The notes under the pieces were generated by a model. It was not told the DNA's origin. It saw nothing but the letters and a program-made list of their open reading frames with translations, and did no database searches. A stretch of 64,000 bases of DNA from DASRVA01 sp050732935 (GTDB lineage Bacteria; Gemmatimonadota; Gemmatimonadetes; JACCXV01; JAHWKZ01): assembly GCA_050732935.1 (NCBI GenBank), contig JBOHRW010000224.1, forward strand, positions 12,076 to 76,075, given 5' to 3'. Position 1 is the stretch's first letter, and each line of letters begins with the position of its first letter. Below, in pieces: positions 51,884 to 60,567 of this stretch. The translations under genes and the position numbers were made by a program.

Positions 51884-53785
51884 ATGAGGTTTCTCCCCCT
51901 GGCGCGATGGCCGGCCCTTCTCGGCGCGGCCGTGACGGTCGCGGGCTGCGCGTCGCGTGCCCCAGTCCGTCCGTCGACCCCCGAAACCCCCGTCAACTAC
52001 TACGTCCGTGTCGATCAGGCGAGCGACGAGCGCTTCGACGTTTCCATGGCGGTCGACGAGTTGCGCGCCGACTCGATCGACTTCTACCTACCGGTGTGGA
52101 CGCCGGGACGGTACCGCCTCGATCAGCCCACCGCCATCGAGAACTTCTCGGTCCGGGAGGGTCACGGCGAGCCGATCGCGGTGCGCCGCCTGGGCTCGCA
52201 TCGGTGGCGGCTTTACCCCGCCGGGGCGAACTACATCACGATAGGCTATCGGGTGGCCGCGTCCGCGCGTGCCGGGTCGGATCGGGCGTTCGCGACGATC
52301 CTCGGGTACGAGGGTGGATACTCGCTCGGTGCGGGCCTCTTCGGGTCGCTGACAGGGCACGAGGCACGGCCCGTGACCGTGTCTTTCGAGCTCCCCCGGG
52401 GCTGGCGCGTGATGACGCCGCTCCGCGAGGAGGGGCGGACCCGGTTTGCGGCTCCATCCTTCGACATCCTGCCCGGGACACCGTTCGTGCTCGGCGACCG
52501 GATGACCGACTACAAGCTGTTCGTGGGCGGAAAGCCCCACCAGGTCGTGATCCAGGGGGCCCCGAGAGGCTTCACGCCCGATTCGCTGCTCCGACTGGTC
52601 AGCGAGACGGTCGAGACCGGGACGCGCTTCTATGGCGTGCCGCCCTATGAGCGATATGTCTTGGCCTTCCATTTCCTCGACCCCGGCGACGCCGGGCTGG
52701 GCGCCACCGGCCAGGCGTCGGGGGCGGCGTTCTTCCTGCCACCGCTGGACGCGGACCAGGTCCGGCAGGCCGGGATCGGAACGCTGCTGCTGCACCAGTA
52801 CCTGCACGCCTGGTACCCGGGGGCGTTCGGACCGGCGTCCCTGCTGGACCCCGATTTCTCCGTGCCCCCGCAGGTCAGCGAGGCCTGGCTGATCGAAGGC
52901 GCGGCCGAATACTACGCGCGGCTGCTGCCGGTGCGAGACGGCCGGGCTCCGCCCGCGACGTTCTACGATGCCATGGCCGACCTCCTCACCGTCTGGCGGG
53001 ACCGGGGAGGGGGCGGAACGATCGACCCGGACGCTCTGCGCCCGGATGTGGTGGACGAGGCCGACATGGTCGTTGGCGGGGCGCTCGCGGCCATGGTCGT
53101 CGACATCGCGATCCGCGGCGACACGCGCGGCCAGCGCGGGCTCGACGAGCTGCTCGCCTATCTCCAGCGAGGCACACCGGTGGGAGGATACCGGGAGGGT
53201 GTGTGGTCGGAGGCCGCACTGGCCCTCGGCATCCCGGAGGCCGCCCTGAGCCCCTTGATCTCCAGGTCGACGCTCTCGATCGAGGCGGGTCTCGCCCGCG
53301 CGGGGCTGCGCTCGGTCGTCAGTTCGGAGGGGAGGCAGACGCTCGGGGCGAGGCTCGTGGTGGAGGCGGCGGCGGGGACGGTCGTGGCGGATCCACAACG
53401 GGAGGCGATGGCGCTCGAGTTTGGCGTGCCGTACACGCCCGCGCGGCACTTCATCGTGCGCGACATCGAGCCCAATGGGACCGCGGCCAGCGCCGGTCTC
53501 CTGGAGGGCGACATCCTCCTCCGTATCAACGACACGCCGGTGGGCCCCGAGGAGACGATCGCCACGCGATACGCGCTGCGCCGCTACGTCCGGGAGGCCG
53601 CGCAGGGATCCCCGATAGCCTTCGACATCCTTCGCGGAGGGACACCCCTGGAGCGGGAGGGGGTCGTGCGGAGGATCCGCGTGTCCGAGGTGACGATCGA
53701 GGAAGTCCCCGGCTCCCCGGCGACGGCCCTGGTGGTCCGGAGCAGCCTGCTGGACCGCTCCCCCCCGTCCCCCTCCAGCCGCTAG
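51884..53785 (+). CDS. M61-like lipoprotein with PDZ domain, catalytic Glu replaced
   Basis: This 633-residue lipoprotein (signal AALLGAAVTVAGCAS) resembles M61 glycyl aminopeptidases. The N-terminal domain has DFYLPVWTPGRY, a thermolysin-like middle follows, and a C-terminal PDZ has RDIEPNGTAASAGLLEGD. The zinc motif at residues 304-308 reads HQYLH, where active relatives have HExxH. The two His ligands and the downstream Glu ligand (WLIEGAAEYY) remain. Loss of the catalytic base implies an inactive or altered enzyme. ATG 51884 opens the signal peptide. Confidence 0.8.
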   Translation: MRFLPLARWPALLGAAVTVAGCASRAPVRPSTPETPVNYYVRVDQASDERFDVSMAVDELRADSIDFYLPVWTPGRYRLDQPTAIENFSVREGHGEPIAVRRLGSHRWRLYPAGANYITIGYRVAASARAGSDRAFATILGYEGGYSLGAGLFGSLTGHEARPVTVSFELPRGWRVMTPLREEGRTRFAAPSFDILPGTPFVLGDRMTDYKLFVGGKPHQVVIQGAPRGFTPDSLLRLVSETVETGTRFYGVPPYERYVLAFHFLDPGDAGLGATGQASGAAFFLPPLDADQVRQAGIGTLLLHQYLHAWYPGAFGPASLLDPDFSVPPQVSEAWLIEGAAEYYARLLPVRDGRAPPATFYDAMADLLTVWRDRGGGGTIDPDALRPDVVDEADMVVGGALAAMVVDIAIRGDTRGQRGLDELLAYLQRGTPVGGYREGVWSEAALALGIPEAALSPLISRSTLSIEAGLARAGLRSVVSSEGRQTLGARLVVEAAAGTVVADPQREAMALEFGVPYTPARHFIVRDIEPNGTAASAGLLEGDILLRINDTPVGPEETIATRYALRRYVREAAQGSPIAFDILRGGTPLEREGVVRRIRVSEVTIEEVPGSPATALVVRSSLLDRSPPSPSSR

Positions 53786-54285
53786 TAAGTCCAGGTGACG
53801 CCGCCCTCCAGGCGAAATATCGAGTTGTCCGCGAGCAGGAACTTTCCCTCCACGAAGTATTTCCACCACGTCCGCATGGGGACATCGATGCCGCCGAGCA
53901 GGATGAGGGCGACCTCGGTGTCGTCATCGTCCCCGGCGTCCTCGTCGCGGTTGACGTGCAGCAGTCCCAGCCCGCCTCCGACATAGGGATCCACGCGCGA
54001 TTCGGTGGGATCTACGGCAAACAGGTAGTGCGCCTCGCCGCCGACCAGAAAGCTGATGGCGTCGTCGCCGAGGCCGAGAACCAGCGGTGTCTGGATGCGG
54101 ACCCGTTCCCAGGGCCGGCCCAGATCGAGGTGTCCGCCCAGCAGGAACTGGGTCAGGTCGTCGTCGAGCGAGACGCCAGCCCGCACCCCGTAGCCGTTGA
54201 GCTCCAGCGCCTCCTGGGCGTGGAGGGGGACGGCGGGCAGGAGCACGGCGAGAGCGGCAGCGAGTACGATCGGCGCGCGGGACAT
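53782..54285 (-). CDS. Small outer-membrane beta-barrel protein
   Basis: This 167-residue secreted protein has a signal peptide (VLAAALAVLLPAVPLHAQ) and amphipathic strands (GYGVRAGVSLDDDLTQFLLGGHLDLG, VDPYVGGGLGLLHV) with an acidic loop (DEDAGDDDDTE). It ends in an aromatic strand (GGVTWTY). GGAGG precedes the ATG. It is a typical 8-stranded barrel of unknown function. It is convergent with the M61-like gene, the stops overlapping by 4 bases. Confidence 0.75.
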   Translation of the reverse strand: MSRAPIVLAAALAVLLPAVPLHAQEALELNGYGVRAGVSLDDDLTQFLLGGHLDLGRPWERVRIQTPLVLGLGDDAISFLVGGEAHYLFAVDPTESRVDPYVGGGLGLLHVNRDEDAGDDDDTEVALILLGGIDVPMRTWWKYFVEGKFLLADNSIFRLEGGVTWTY

Positions 54286-54466
54286 GGAGCCTCCGTGTGA
54301 AAAGGTGACGTGCCGAGAATGCGATACGTGCCGGACTCGGATGGGGCAGGTCCTACCCGGAAGCGTCGGCGTTGTGCCCGGTTTCTTGTGTCGGGAGTCG
54401 CGTTGGGGCTAATTTCGAGTATCCGAGCGCGATCATCAACGCATCAGGATTCCCGAGGAGGCATTG

Positions 54467-54913
54467 TTGACCGACCAGAATCCGCCCCCGTCGACGCCGC
54501 CCCCGCCGCCCGAGTCCGAGGGAGCGCGGTCGGTCGGTCAGGCATCGTCCACCGGTCTGGACCCCCAGCTGGCGGGTCTGTTGTGCTACATCCTGTCGCC
54601 CCTCACCGGGATCGTGTTCTTTCTGATCGAGAAGGCGAACTCGGTGGTGCGCTTCCACGCTGCGCAGTCGATCGTCTTCGGCGTGGCGGCGATCATCGTG
54701 TGGATCGCCATCGCGATCCTGTCATACCTGTTCTACCAGATCGCCTGGTCGCTCGGCAGCCTGTTCACGCTGCTCCAGACGCTCGTCGGGATCGGACTGT
54801 TCGTCCTCTGGGTAGTCCTGCTGATCAAGGGCTACTCGGGGCAGAGATGGAAGCTGCCGGTGATCGGCGACATGGCCGAGCGGCTGGCGGCGAGCCGGGC
54901 GGGGGCGCAGTGA
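54467..54913 (+). CDS. DUF4870 (Tic20-like) membrane protein, copy 2
   Basis: This 148-residue protein has a Pro-rich N-terminus (PPPSTPPPPPESEG) followed by the same three-helix DUF4870 core as the copy at 34993. Shared elements are LAGLLCYILSPLTGIVFFLIE, VRFHAAQSIVFG and LLIKGYSGQRWKLPV. Two adjacent TTG codons could start it. TTG 54467 is 5 bases after GAGGAGG, and TTG 54464 is only 2 bases away. It heads an operon with the VWA protein and deoA. Confidence 0.82.
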   Translation: MTDQNPPPSTPPPPPESEGARSVGQASSTGLDPQLAGLLCYILSPLTGIVFFLIEKANSVVRFHAAQSIVFGVAAIIVWIAIAILSYLFYQIAWSLGSLFTLLQTLVGIGLFVLWVVLLIKGYSGQRWKLPVIGDMAERLAASRAGAQ

Positions 54914-54936
54914 ACTTCGAAAGGAGAGTTTCGAGG

Positions 54937-55677
54937 ATGCGAACACTCGTTATGGGACTGGCGCTGGCGGGGCTGACCCTCGCCGCCGGACCTGTCGTCG
55001 CGCAGGTGAACCCGTACGGTTCCAGCGGCAAAGGCAAGATCTACGGCCTCGACCTGACCGCGCTCCAGGGCCCGGACTCCACGCCGGCCCGGATCGTGAT
55101 CGTAATGGACTTCTCGGGGTCGATGGCGGGGCAGTCCGGGAGCGGGGTGGAGCAGGAGGTTACCGGACGGCTCGAGCGCGGCCTCGGCGGGCTCATCGGC
55201 GGCCGCGCCGGCGCCGAGGTCTCCGAAGAGCTCCGGGAGCGCCGCCAGAAGGCCGAGGAGGCGATCCGTGAGGTGGCGAGCGGCGTCGACGGCCTGCCTG
55301 ACGGCACCTGGTTCAACGTCATCACCTTCGAGAGCGAGCCGCACCCCTGGCAGACCTCGCTGATCGAGGCTACGGAAGAGGTCAAGGAGGAGGCCAAGGA
55401 CTACTTCGACGATCTCGAGCCGACCGGCGGGACGGCCATGATCCCCGCTCTCGAGGAGGCCTTCGCCGAGGGCCCCGACTTCATCGTCCTGGTCAGCGAC
55501 GGCGTGCCCAACGAGGGCCCGCAGGCGGTGCTCGATCGGGTCGCGGAGCTCAACGCCGATGACGCCGTCACGATCCACACGATCGGGATTGGCCAGGACC
55601 TCGACATGGACTTCATGGAGACGCTGGCCGAAGGGAACGGAGGTGAGACCTACACGCGCGGAACCGGCATCTTCTGA
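54937..55677 (+). CDS. Secreted von Willebrand factor A domain protein
   Basis: This 246-residue exported protein has a signal peptide (LVMGLALAGLTLAAGPVVAQ) and one VWA domain. The metal-ion site is complete: DxSxS in IVMDFSGSMAG, the Thr in PTGGTAMIPAL and the Asp in VLVSDGVPNEG. A Glu/Arg-rich helical insertion lies between the first two. It probably mediates metal-dependent protein contacts in the periplasm. AAGGAG lies upstream of ATG 54937. The stop overlaps the deoA start (CTGA). Confidence 0.83.
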   Translation: MRTLVMGLALAGLTLAAGPVVAQVNPYGSSGKGKIYGLDLTALQGPDSTPARIVIVMDFSGSMAGQSGSGVEQEVTGRLERGLGGLIGGRAGAEVSEELRERRQKAEEAIREVASGVDGLPDGTWFNVITFESEPHPWQTSLIEATEEVKEEAKDYFDDLEPTGGTAMIPALEEAFAEGPDFIVLVSDGVPNEGPQAVLDRVAELNADDAVTIHTIGIGQDLDMDFMETLAEGNGGETYTRGTGIF

Positions 55678-56990
55678 TCCCCGCCGAGCTCATCGTCAGA
55701 AAGCGCGACGGCGGCTCACTCGCGGATGACGAGTGGGCCGCCTTTTTTTCCGGCTACCTCGCGGGCGAGGTCGCCGAGTATCAGGTCGCCGCGCTCCTCA
55801 TGGCGATCTACTTCCAGGGGATGGACGACGCCGAGACGCGCGCCCTGACCCGGGTCATGATCGAGTCCGGCGAGCGCTGGTCGTGGACGGGGCTGGACGG
55901 CCCGGTCGGCGACAAGCATTCCACGGGCGGCGTCGGCGACAAGGTGTCGCTGATCCTGGCCCCCCTCTGCGCCGCCTGCGGAATCCGCGTGCCCATGGTC
56001 TCGGGGCGCGGCCTCGGCCACACGGCGGGGACGCTGGACAAGCTGGAGACGATCCCCGGGATCCGCACCGATCTCGAGAAGGCCGACTACGACCGCCTGC
56101 TCCGGGAGGTCGGCTTCGCGATGGGGGGGCAGACCGAGGCCTTCGCCCCGCTCGACCGCGAGACGTACGCGCTCCGCGACGTGACCGGAACGATCGAGTC
56201 GCTGCCGCTGATCACGGCCAGCATCATGTCGAAGAAGCTGGCCGAGGGTCTGGACGGGCTGATCCTGGACGTGAAGTGGGGCGATGGGGCGTTCATCCAG
56301 GACCGGGAGCGCGCCGTGGAGCTGGCCCGGTCGATGATCGGGGTCGGCGAATCCTTCGGCGTGCCCACGGAGGCTCTCCTCACCGATATGGAGATCCCGC
56401 TGGGGCGCACAGTGGGACACGCGCTCGAGTTGAGGGAGGCGATCGAGGTCATGCAGGGAGTCGATCCCGACCCGCGTCTTCTCGACGTGACGACGAAGCT
56501 GGCCGAACGGCTGCTGCTGCTGACCGGTCTGGCGCCCGACGAAGCCGGGGCCCGCTCGATGGCCACCCAGGCCCTCGGGAACGGGAATGCCTTGGAGAGA
56601 TTCACCGCGCTCGTGGAGGCGCAGGGAGGCGACCCGCGGGTGATCGAAGAACCGGGACGCCTGCCTGTGGCGCCCTGCCGACTCGAGCTGAAAGCCCCCC
56701 GCGAGGCGTTCCTGGCCGGCCTTCCCGCGCGGCGTGTGGGGCAGCTCCTGGTCGAGCTGGGAGGGGGCCGGCGGGTCAAGGGCGAGGAGATCGACCATGA
56801 GGTCGGCTTCGAGTTCCCGCACCCGATCGGCGGGCGTCTCCCGGCGGGGGAGAGGTGGGCGGTCGTCCACGCCCGAAGCGACTCGGACGCATGTCACGCG
56901 CGCGAGGGACTGGAGTCGATCGTATCGTGGTCGGAAGAACCAGTGGAGTCGACACCCGTGGTCACCGCCCGCCTCTCGGCCGGCGACTGA
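55674..56990 (+). CDS. deoA: Thymidine / pyrimidine-nucleoside phosphorylase
   Basis: It phosphorolyses pyrimidine (deoxy)nucleosides for salvage. About 438 residues, with the phosphate-site motif GDKHSTGGVGDKVS, the substrate-site SGRGLGHTAGTLDKLE and the KKLAEGLDGLILDVKWGDG region. The first canonical start after the preceding in-frame stop is ATG 55800. It would remove 42 residues that align with the family N-terminus (ELIVRKRDGGSLADDEW, FFSGYLAGEVAEYQVAALLM). CTG 55674 overlaps the VWA TGA (CTGATC) and is the natural start, with ATC 55677 as alternative. Confidence 0.9.
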   Translation: MIPAELIVRKRDGGSLADDEWAAFFSGYLAGEVAEYQVAALLMAIYFQGMDDAETRALTRVMIESGERWSWTGLDGPVGDKHSTGGVGDKVSLILAPLCAACGIRVPMVSGRGLGHTAGTLDKLETIPGIRTDLEKADYDRLLREVGFAMGGQTEAFAPLDRETYALRDVTGTIESLPLITASIMSKKLAEGLDGLILDVKWGDGAFIQDRERAVELARSMIGVGESFGVPTEALLTDMEIPLGRTVGHALELREAIEVMQGVDPDPRLLDVTTKLAERLLLLTGLAPDEAGARSMATQALGNGNALERFTALVEAQGGDPRVIEEPGRLPVAPCRLELKAPREAFLAGLPARRVGQLLVELGGGRRVKGEEIDHEVGFEFPHPIGGRLPAGERWAVVHARSDSDACHAREGLESIVSWSEEPVESTPVVTARLSAGD

Positions 56991-57018
56991 CCGACGGCGA
57001 TCCTGGTGTGGTCCCACG

Positions 57019-59205
57019 TTAGAAGAGGAAGTCGTCGCCGACCTGCGGCTCCTCCCCCTGCTCCCCATTCTCTTCCTGCGCCGGCAGGTCGAGCAGCGGC
57101 ACGTTCTGCCGTGGAATGCGGCAGTAGTGCTCGGGAACCGTCTCGGGGATGAAGATCTCCTCGTAGGCGGCCATCCCGCAGAAGTCGGCGGCCAGCATCC
57201 CGGTCGTCGTCGCGACCTGCCGCGCGACCAGGCCCGGGGGCCGCGGAAAGGCCTCCTCGGGCTCGGGCGGCTCCATCCCTTCGTGAGCCACCTTCATGAA
57301 GTCGGTCCAGATGGGGGCGGCCAGCACCCCTCCCGTGCCGTTGTAACGAATCCGCTGCTTGCGGTCGAACCCCACCCAGGTGAGCGCCTCGTACTCTGGC
57401 GTGAAGCCCACGAACCAGGCGTCGGTCGACTCGTTGGTCGTCCCCGTCTTGCCGCCGGCGGGCCAGGTGAAGCCGCTCCCGCGGATGCCGTAGCGGCCGG
57501 TCCCCTGGTTGACTACGTCCTGCAGGATGGAGGTCATGATGTAGGCTTCCTGCGGAGTCAGGACGCGGGCGTGGACGGGTTGGAAACTGCGGACGACGTT
57601 CCCGTTGCGGTCCTCGATGCGGGTGATCGAGATCGGTGAGATCCGGACGCCTCCCGTCGGGAACACGGTGTAGGCCCGCAGAACCTCGTACGGGATCAGG
57701 TCTGCGGCCCCCAGCGCCAGCGAGCCGAAGGGGGGGAGATCGGTGGTGATGCCGGCATTCCGGGCGTAGTCGATGACCGGTCGGATGCCAACGTCGAACA
57801 TGAGGCGGACGGTAGCCACGTTGATGGAGTGGGTGAGCGCGCGTCGCAGGTTGACCGGGCCGCGGAAGCGCCGATCGTAGTTTTCGGGGCTCCACATTTC
57901 GCCATTGCCCATAGGCATGACGAGCCGCCGGTCCTGGACCACGTACGAGGCGGGGAAGCCGTTGCGGATCGCGGCCGCGTAGACGAACGGCTTGAATACC
58001 GAGCCCGGCTGCCGGTGCGCCTGGGTGACGCGGTTGAACTTGGACTCCTCGAACGATCGGCCCCCCACCATGGCGACGATCCCGCCACTCTCGAGATCCA
58101 TCGCCACGAGGGCGCCCTGCAGGTAGGGGGTGGCCGTCCTGTCCTCGGTCTCCTCATCCGCCGACGCCGCGGCGGTCGAGTCGGCGGCCGCGTGCTGGGC
58201 CTGCCACTCCTCGCGCCGGATCTTGTCCGGGGCGAGCGTGCTCTCGATCTGGTCGAGGTGGCGTTCGACGATCTCCTCGGCGGCGGCCTGGAGACGGGCG
58301 TCGAGCGTCGTGTGCACGATGTAGCCGCCGCGCCATACGGCATCGGTGCCGAGCATGGACTCGAGCTGACGGCGGACGTGCTCAGTGAAGTACGAATGCG
58401 CGCCTTCCTGCTGCCGCTCGGGAATGAGGTCGATGCTAGCGTTCCTGGCCGACTCGGCCTCATCCTGGGTGATCGCACCCACCTCGGCCATGTTGGTGAG
58501 GACCGCCGAGCGCCGGTCGAGCGCGGCCTGCATGCTCACCCGCGGGCTCTGTCGCGACGGAGCCTGAACGATGCCCGCCAGCAGCGCCGCCTCGGAGAGG
58601 TCCAGCTCGGTCGCCGACTTGCCGAAGTAGAGCTGGGAGGCCGATTCGATCCCGTAGGCGCCGCTGCCGAAGTAGACCTGGTTGACGTACATCTGAAGGA
58701 TCTTGCGCTTCGGGTACCGCTCCTCGATCTCGTGGGCGAGGACGATCTCCTTGAACTTCCTCGTGAACAGCTTGTCCGGGGATAGGAACAGGTTGCGCGA
58801 CAGCTGCATGGTGATCGTGGACGCGCCCTGCGAACGCGATCCGCTGGCCAGGTTGTACCAGGCCGCCGCGAGCGCGCGGCGCGGGTTCACTCCGCTGTGC
58901 TCGAAGAAGGCCCGGTCTTCGGTGGCCAGGATGGCGCGTATGAAGGCAGGCGGGACCTGGTCGAGGGGGACGATCTCGCGGCGCTCGGCCGCGAACTCGG
59001 CGATCAGCTTGCCGTCGCGGGAGTACACCTGGGTGACCAGGCTCGGACGCCAGTCCTCGAGCCGGGCGACGGATGGGAGATCGGCACGCACGCGCTGATA
59101 AAGCGCGGCGAAGGCCCCCACCCCCATGAAGAGGACGAAGATGGCGATCAGCGCCACGATGTTGGCGCCGCGCCAGAGGCGGCCTAGATCCTTGCGGGGT
59201 GTCAT
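57019..59205 (-). CDS. mrcA: Class A penicillin-binding protein (PBP1a-like)
   Basis: This 728-residue bifunctional peptidoglycan synthase has an N-terminal anchor (IVALIAIFVLFMGVGAFAAL). The GT51 domain shows TEDRAFFEHSGVNP and GASTITMQLSRNLFL. The transpeptidase has SxxK in PGSVFKPFVY, SxN in THSIN and KTGT in GKTGTTNE. An acidic, Glu-rich C-terminal tail follows. GAGGAG directly abuts the ATG, too close to act as a ribosome site, and TATATT lies 7 bases upstream, which suits a leaderless message. It is divergent from tyrS. Confidence 0.93.
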   Translation of the reverse strand: MTPRKDLGRLWRGANIVALIAIFVLFMGVGAFAALYQRVRADLPSVARLEDWRPSLVTQVYSRDGKLIAEFAAERREIVPLDQVPPAFIRAILATEDRAFFEHSGVNPRRALAAAWYNLASGSRSQGASTITMQLSRNLFLSPDKLFTRKFKEIVLAHEIEERYPKRKILQMYVNQVYFGSGAYGIESASQLYFGKSATELDLSEAALLAGIVQAPSRQSPRVSMQAALDRRSAVLTNMAEVGAITQDEAESARNASIDLIPERQQEGAHSYFTEHVRRQLESMLGTDAVWRGGYIVHTTLDARLQAAAEEIVERHLDQIESTLAPDKIRREEWQAQHAAADSTAAASADEETEDRTATPYLQGALVAMDLESGGIVAMVGGRSFEESKFNRVTQAHRQPGSVFKPFVYAAAIRNGFPASYVVQDRRLVMPMGNGEMWSPENYDRRFRGPVNLRRALTHSINVATVRLMFDVGIRPVIDYARNAGITTDLPPFGSLALGAADLIPYEVLRAYTVFPTGGVRISPISITRIEDRNGNVVRSFQPVHARVLTPQEAYIMTSILQDVVNQGTGRYGIRGSGFTWPAGGKTGTTNESTDAWFVGFTPEYEALTWVGFDRKQRIRYNGTGGVLAAPIWTDFMKVAHEGMEPPEPEEAFPRPPGLVARQVATTTGMLAADFCGMAAYEEIFIPETVPEHYCRIPRQNVPLLDLPAQEENGEQGEEPQVGDDFLF

Positions 59206-59212
59206 CTCCTCG

Positions 59213-59218
59213 AATATA
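59213..59218 (-). promoter_or_regulatory. -10 element of mrcA, 7 bases before the ATG
   Basis: Read on the minus strand this is TATATT, ending 7 bases before the mrcA start codon. Transcription would begin at or next to the ATG. No good -35 hexamer is visible at 16-18 bases. Confidence 0.45.
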
Positions 59219-59293
59219 CCTCGCTGCGGACGACATGATCCCCGAGGTGGAGAGAGGCTGGTCCCCGGCTAACGACCTTTCGTCCGGAGGCTG

Positions 59294-59299
59294 TAGTTT
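59294..59299 (+). promoter_or_regulatory. -10 element of tyrS, 6 bases before the ATG
   Basis: TAGTTT ends 6 bases before the tyrS ATG, the same spacing as in the ETF-QO gene (TAGCCT plus 6 bases). No Shine-Dalgarno is placed to act, since GGAGG lies 16 bases upstream. No clear -35 hexamer is visible. A leaderless tyrS mRNA is the simplest reading. Confidence 0.45.
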
Positions 59300-59305
59300 A
59301 CCGCC

Positions 59306-60538
59306 ATGTTCGGACGTATCCCCTTCCCCCCCGTCGAGGAGCAGCTCGATCGCATCCGCGCCGGCGCCGAGGAGGTGATCCCCGAACAGGAGTTGACCGC
59401 CAAGCTGGAGCGGTCACGAGAGATCGGAGAGCCGCTGACAGTCAAATGCGGCTACGACCCCACGCGTCCCGACCTCCACGTGGGCCACGCCGTCACCCTC
59501 CGGAAGTTGCGCGACTTCCAGGAGCTCGGACACGATGTCATCTTCGTCATTGGGAGCTTCACGGCCATGATCGGCGATCCGTCGGGCCGATCGGCGACCC
59601 GTCCGCCCCTCTCCCGGGAGGAGGTCGAAGCCAACGCCGAGACGTTCGCCGACCAGGTCTTTCTGCTGCTCGACCGCGAGCGGACGGCCATCCGCTACAA
59701 CTCCGAGTGGCTGGGGAGGTTCGACTTCGAGGACGTCCTGCGACTCGCATCCCGTTACACCGCGGCGCGGATGCTCGAGCGCGACGACTTCCGGCAGCGG
59801 TACGAGGCGGGCGATCCGATCGCCATCCACGAGCTGCTGTATCCACTGGCGCAGGCGTACGATTCAGTGGTCCTCGAGGCCGACGTCGAGCTGGGAGGGA
59901 CGGATCAGAAGTTCAATCTGCTCGTGGCGCGCCACATTCAGCGCGAGTTTGGACAGGAGCCCCAGGTGATCGTGACCTTGCCCCTTCTCGAAGGCACGGA
60001 CGGTGTCCAGAAGATGTCGAAGTCGTACGGCAACGCGATCGGCCTCACCGAGGCGCCCGAAGAGATGTACGGCAAGACGATGTCGATCCCCGACGGGCTG
60101 ATCGTGAAGTACTTCCGGCTCGCCCTCGGCGCGACGACCGGGGAAGTGGAGGATGTCGAGCGGCGGCTCGCCGACGGCGACAACCCGCGCGACTGGAAGC
60201 GCCGGCTGGCGCGGGAGCTGGTCGCCCGGTACCACGATCCGGCGGCGGCGGAAGCCGCCGAGGCGCATTTCGACCGCCTGTTCGTGGAGCATGGTCTTCC
60301 CGACGAGATTCCGGAGGTCACCGTGACGCTCAGGGAGCCCGACGCGCCACTCCCGTGGGTCCTGCGCGAAGCGGGCCTGGCGGCCTCGACCTCGGAGGGT
60401 CGCCGGCTCGTGGAGCAGGGAGGCGTCTCCGTGGACCGCGATCGGATCGACGATCCCGACCGGCGCCTCCCCGCCGGGACCATCGTCCTCCTCCAGGTGG
60501 GGAAGCGCCGCTTCGCCCGGGTACGCTTGGAGAGCTAG
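59306..60538 (+). CDS. tyrS: Tyrosyl-tRNA synthetase
   Basis: It charges tRNA-Tyr. 410 residues, class I, with the HIGH-like HVGH at 58-61 (PDLHVGHAVTLRKL), KMSKS in VQKMSKSYGNAIG and a C-terminal S4 RNA-binding domain (GLAASTSEGRRLVEQGGVSVD). The HVGH and YGNxIGL context fits the TyrZ-like subgroup. No tRNA or T-box leader is present upstream. Confidence 0.94.
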   Translation: MFGRIPFPPVEEQLDRIRAGAEEVIPEQELTAKLERSREIGEPLTVKCGYDPTRPDLHVGHAVTLRKLRDFQELGHDVIFVIGSFTAMIGDPSGRSATRPPLSREEVEANAETFADQVFLLLDRERTAIRYNSEWLGRFDFEDVLRLASRYTAARMLERDDFRQRYEAGDPIAIHELLYPLAQAYDSVVLEADVELGGTDQKFNLLVARHIQREFGQEPQVIVTLPLLEGTDGVQKMSKSYGNAIGLTEAPEEMYGKTMSIPDGLIVKYFRLALGATTGEVEDVERRLADGDNPRDWKRRLARELVARYHDPAAAEAAEAHFDRLFVEHGLPDEIPEVTVTLREPDAPLPWVLREAGLAASTSEGRRLVEQGGVSVDRDRIDDPDRRLPAGTIVLLQVGKRRFARVRLES

Positions 60539-60567
60539 ACCGTGCGTCGTGCGATCCGGTGCTGGAG

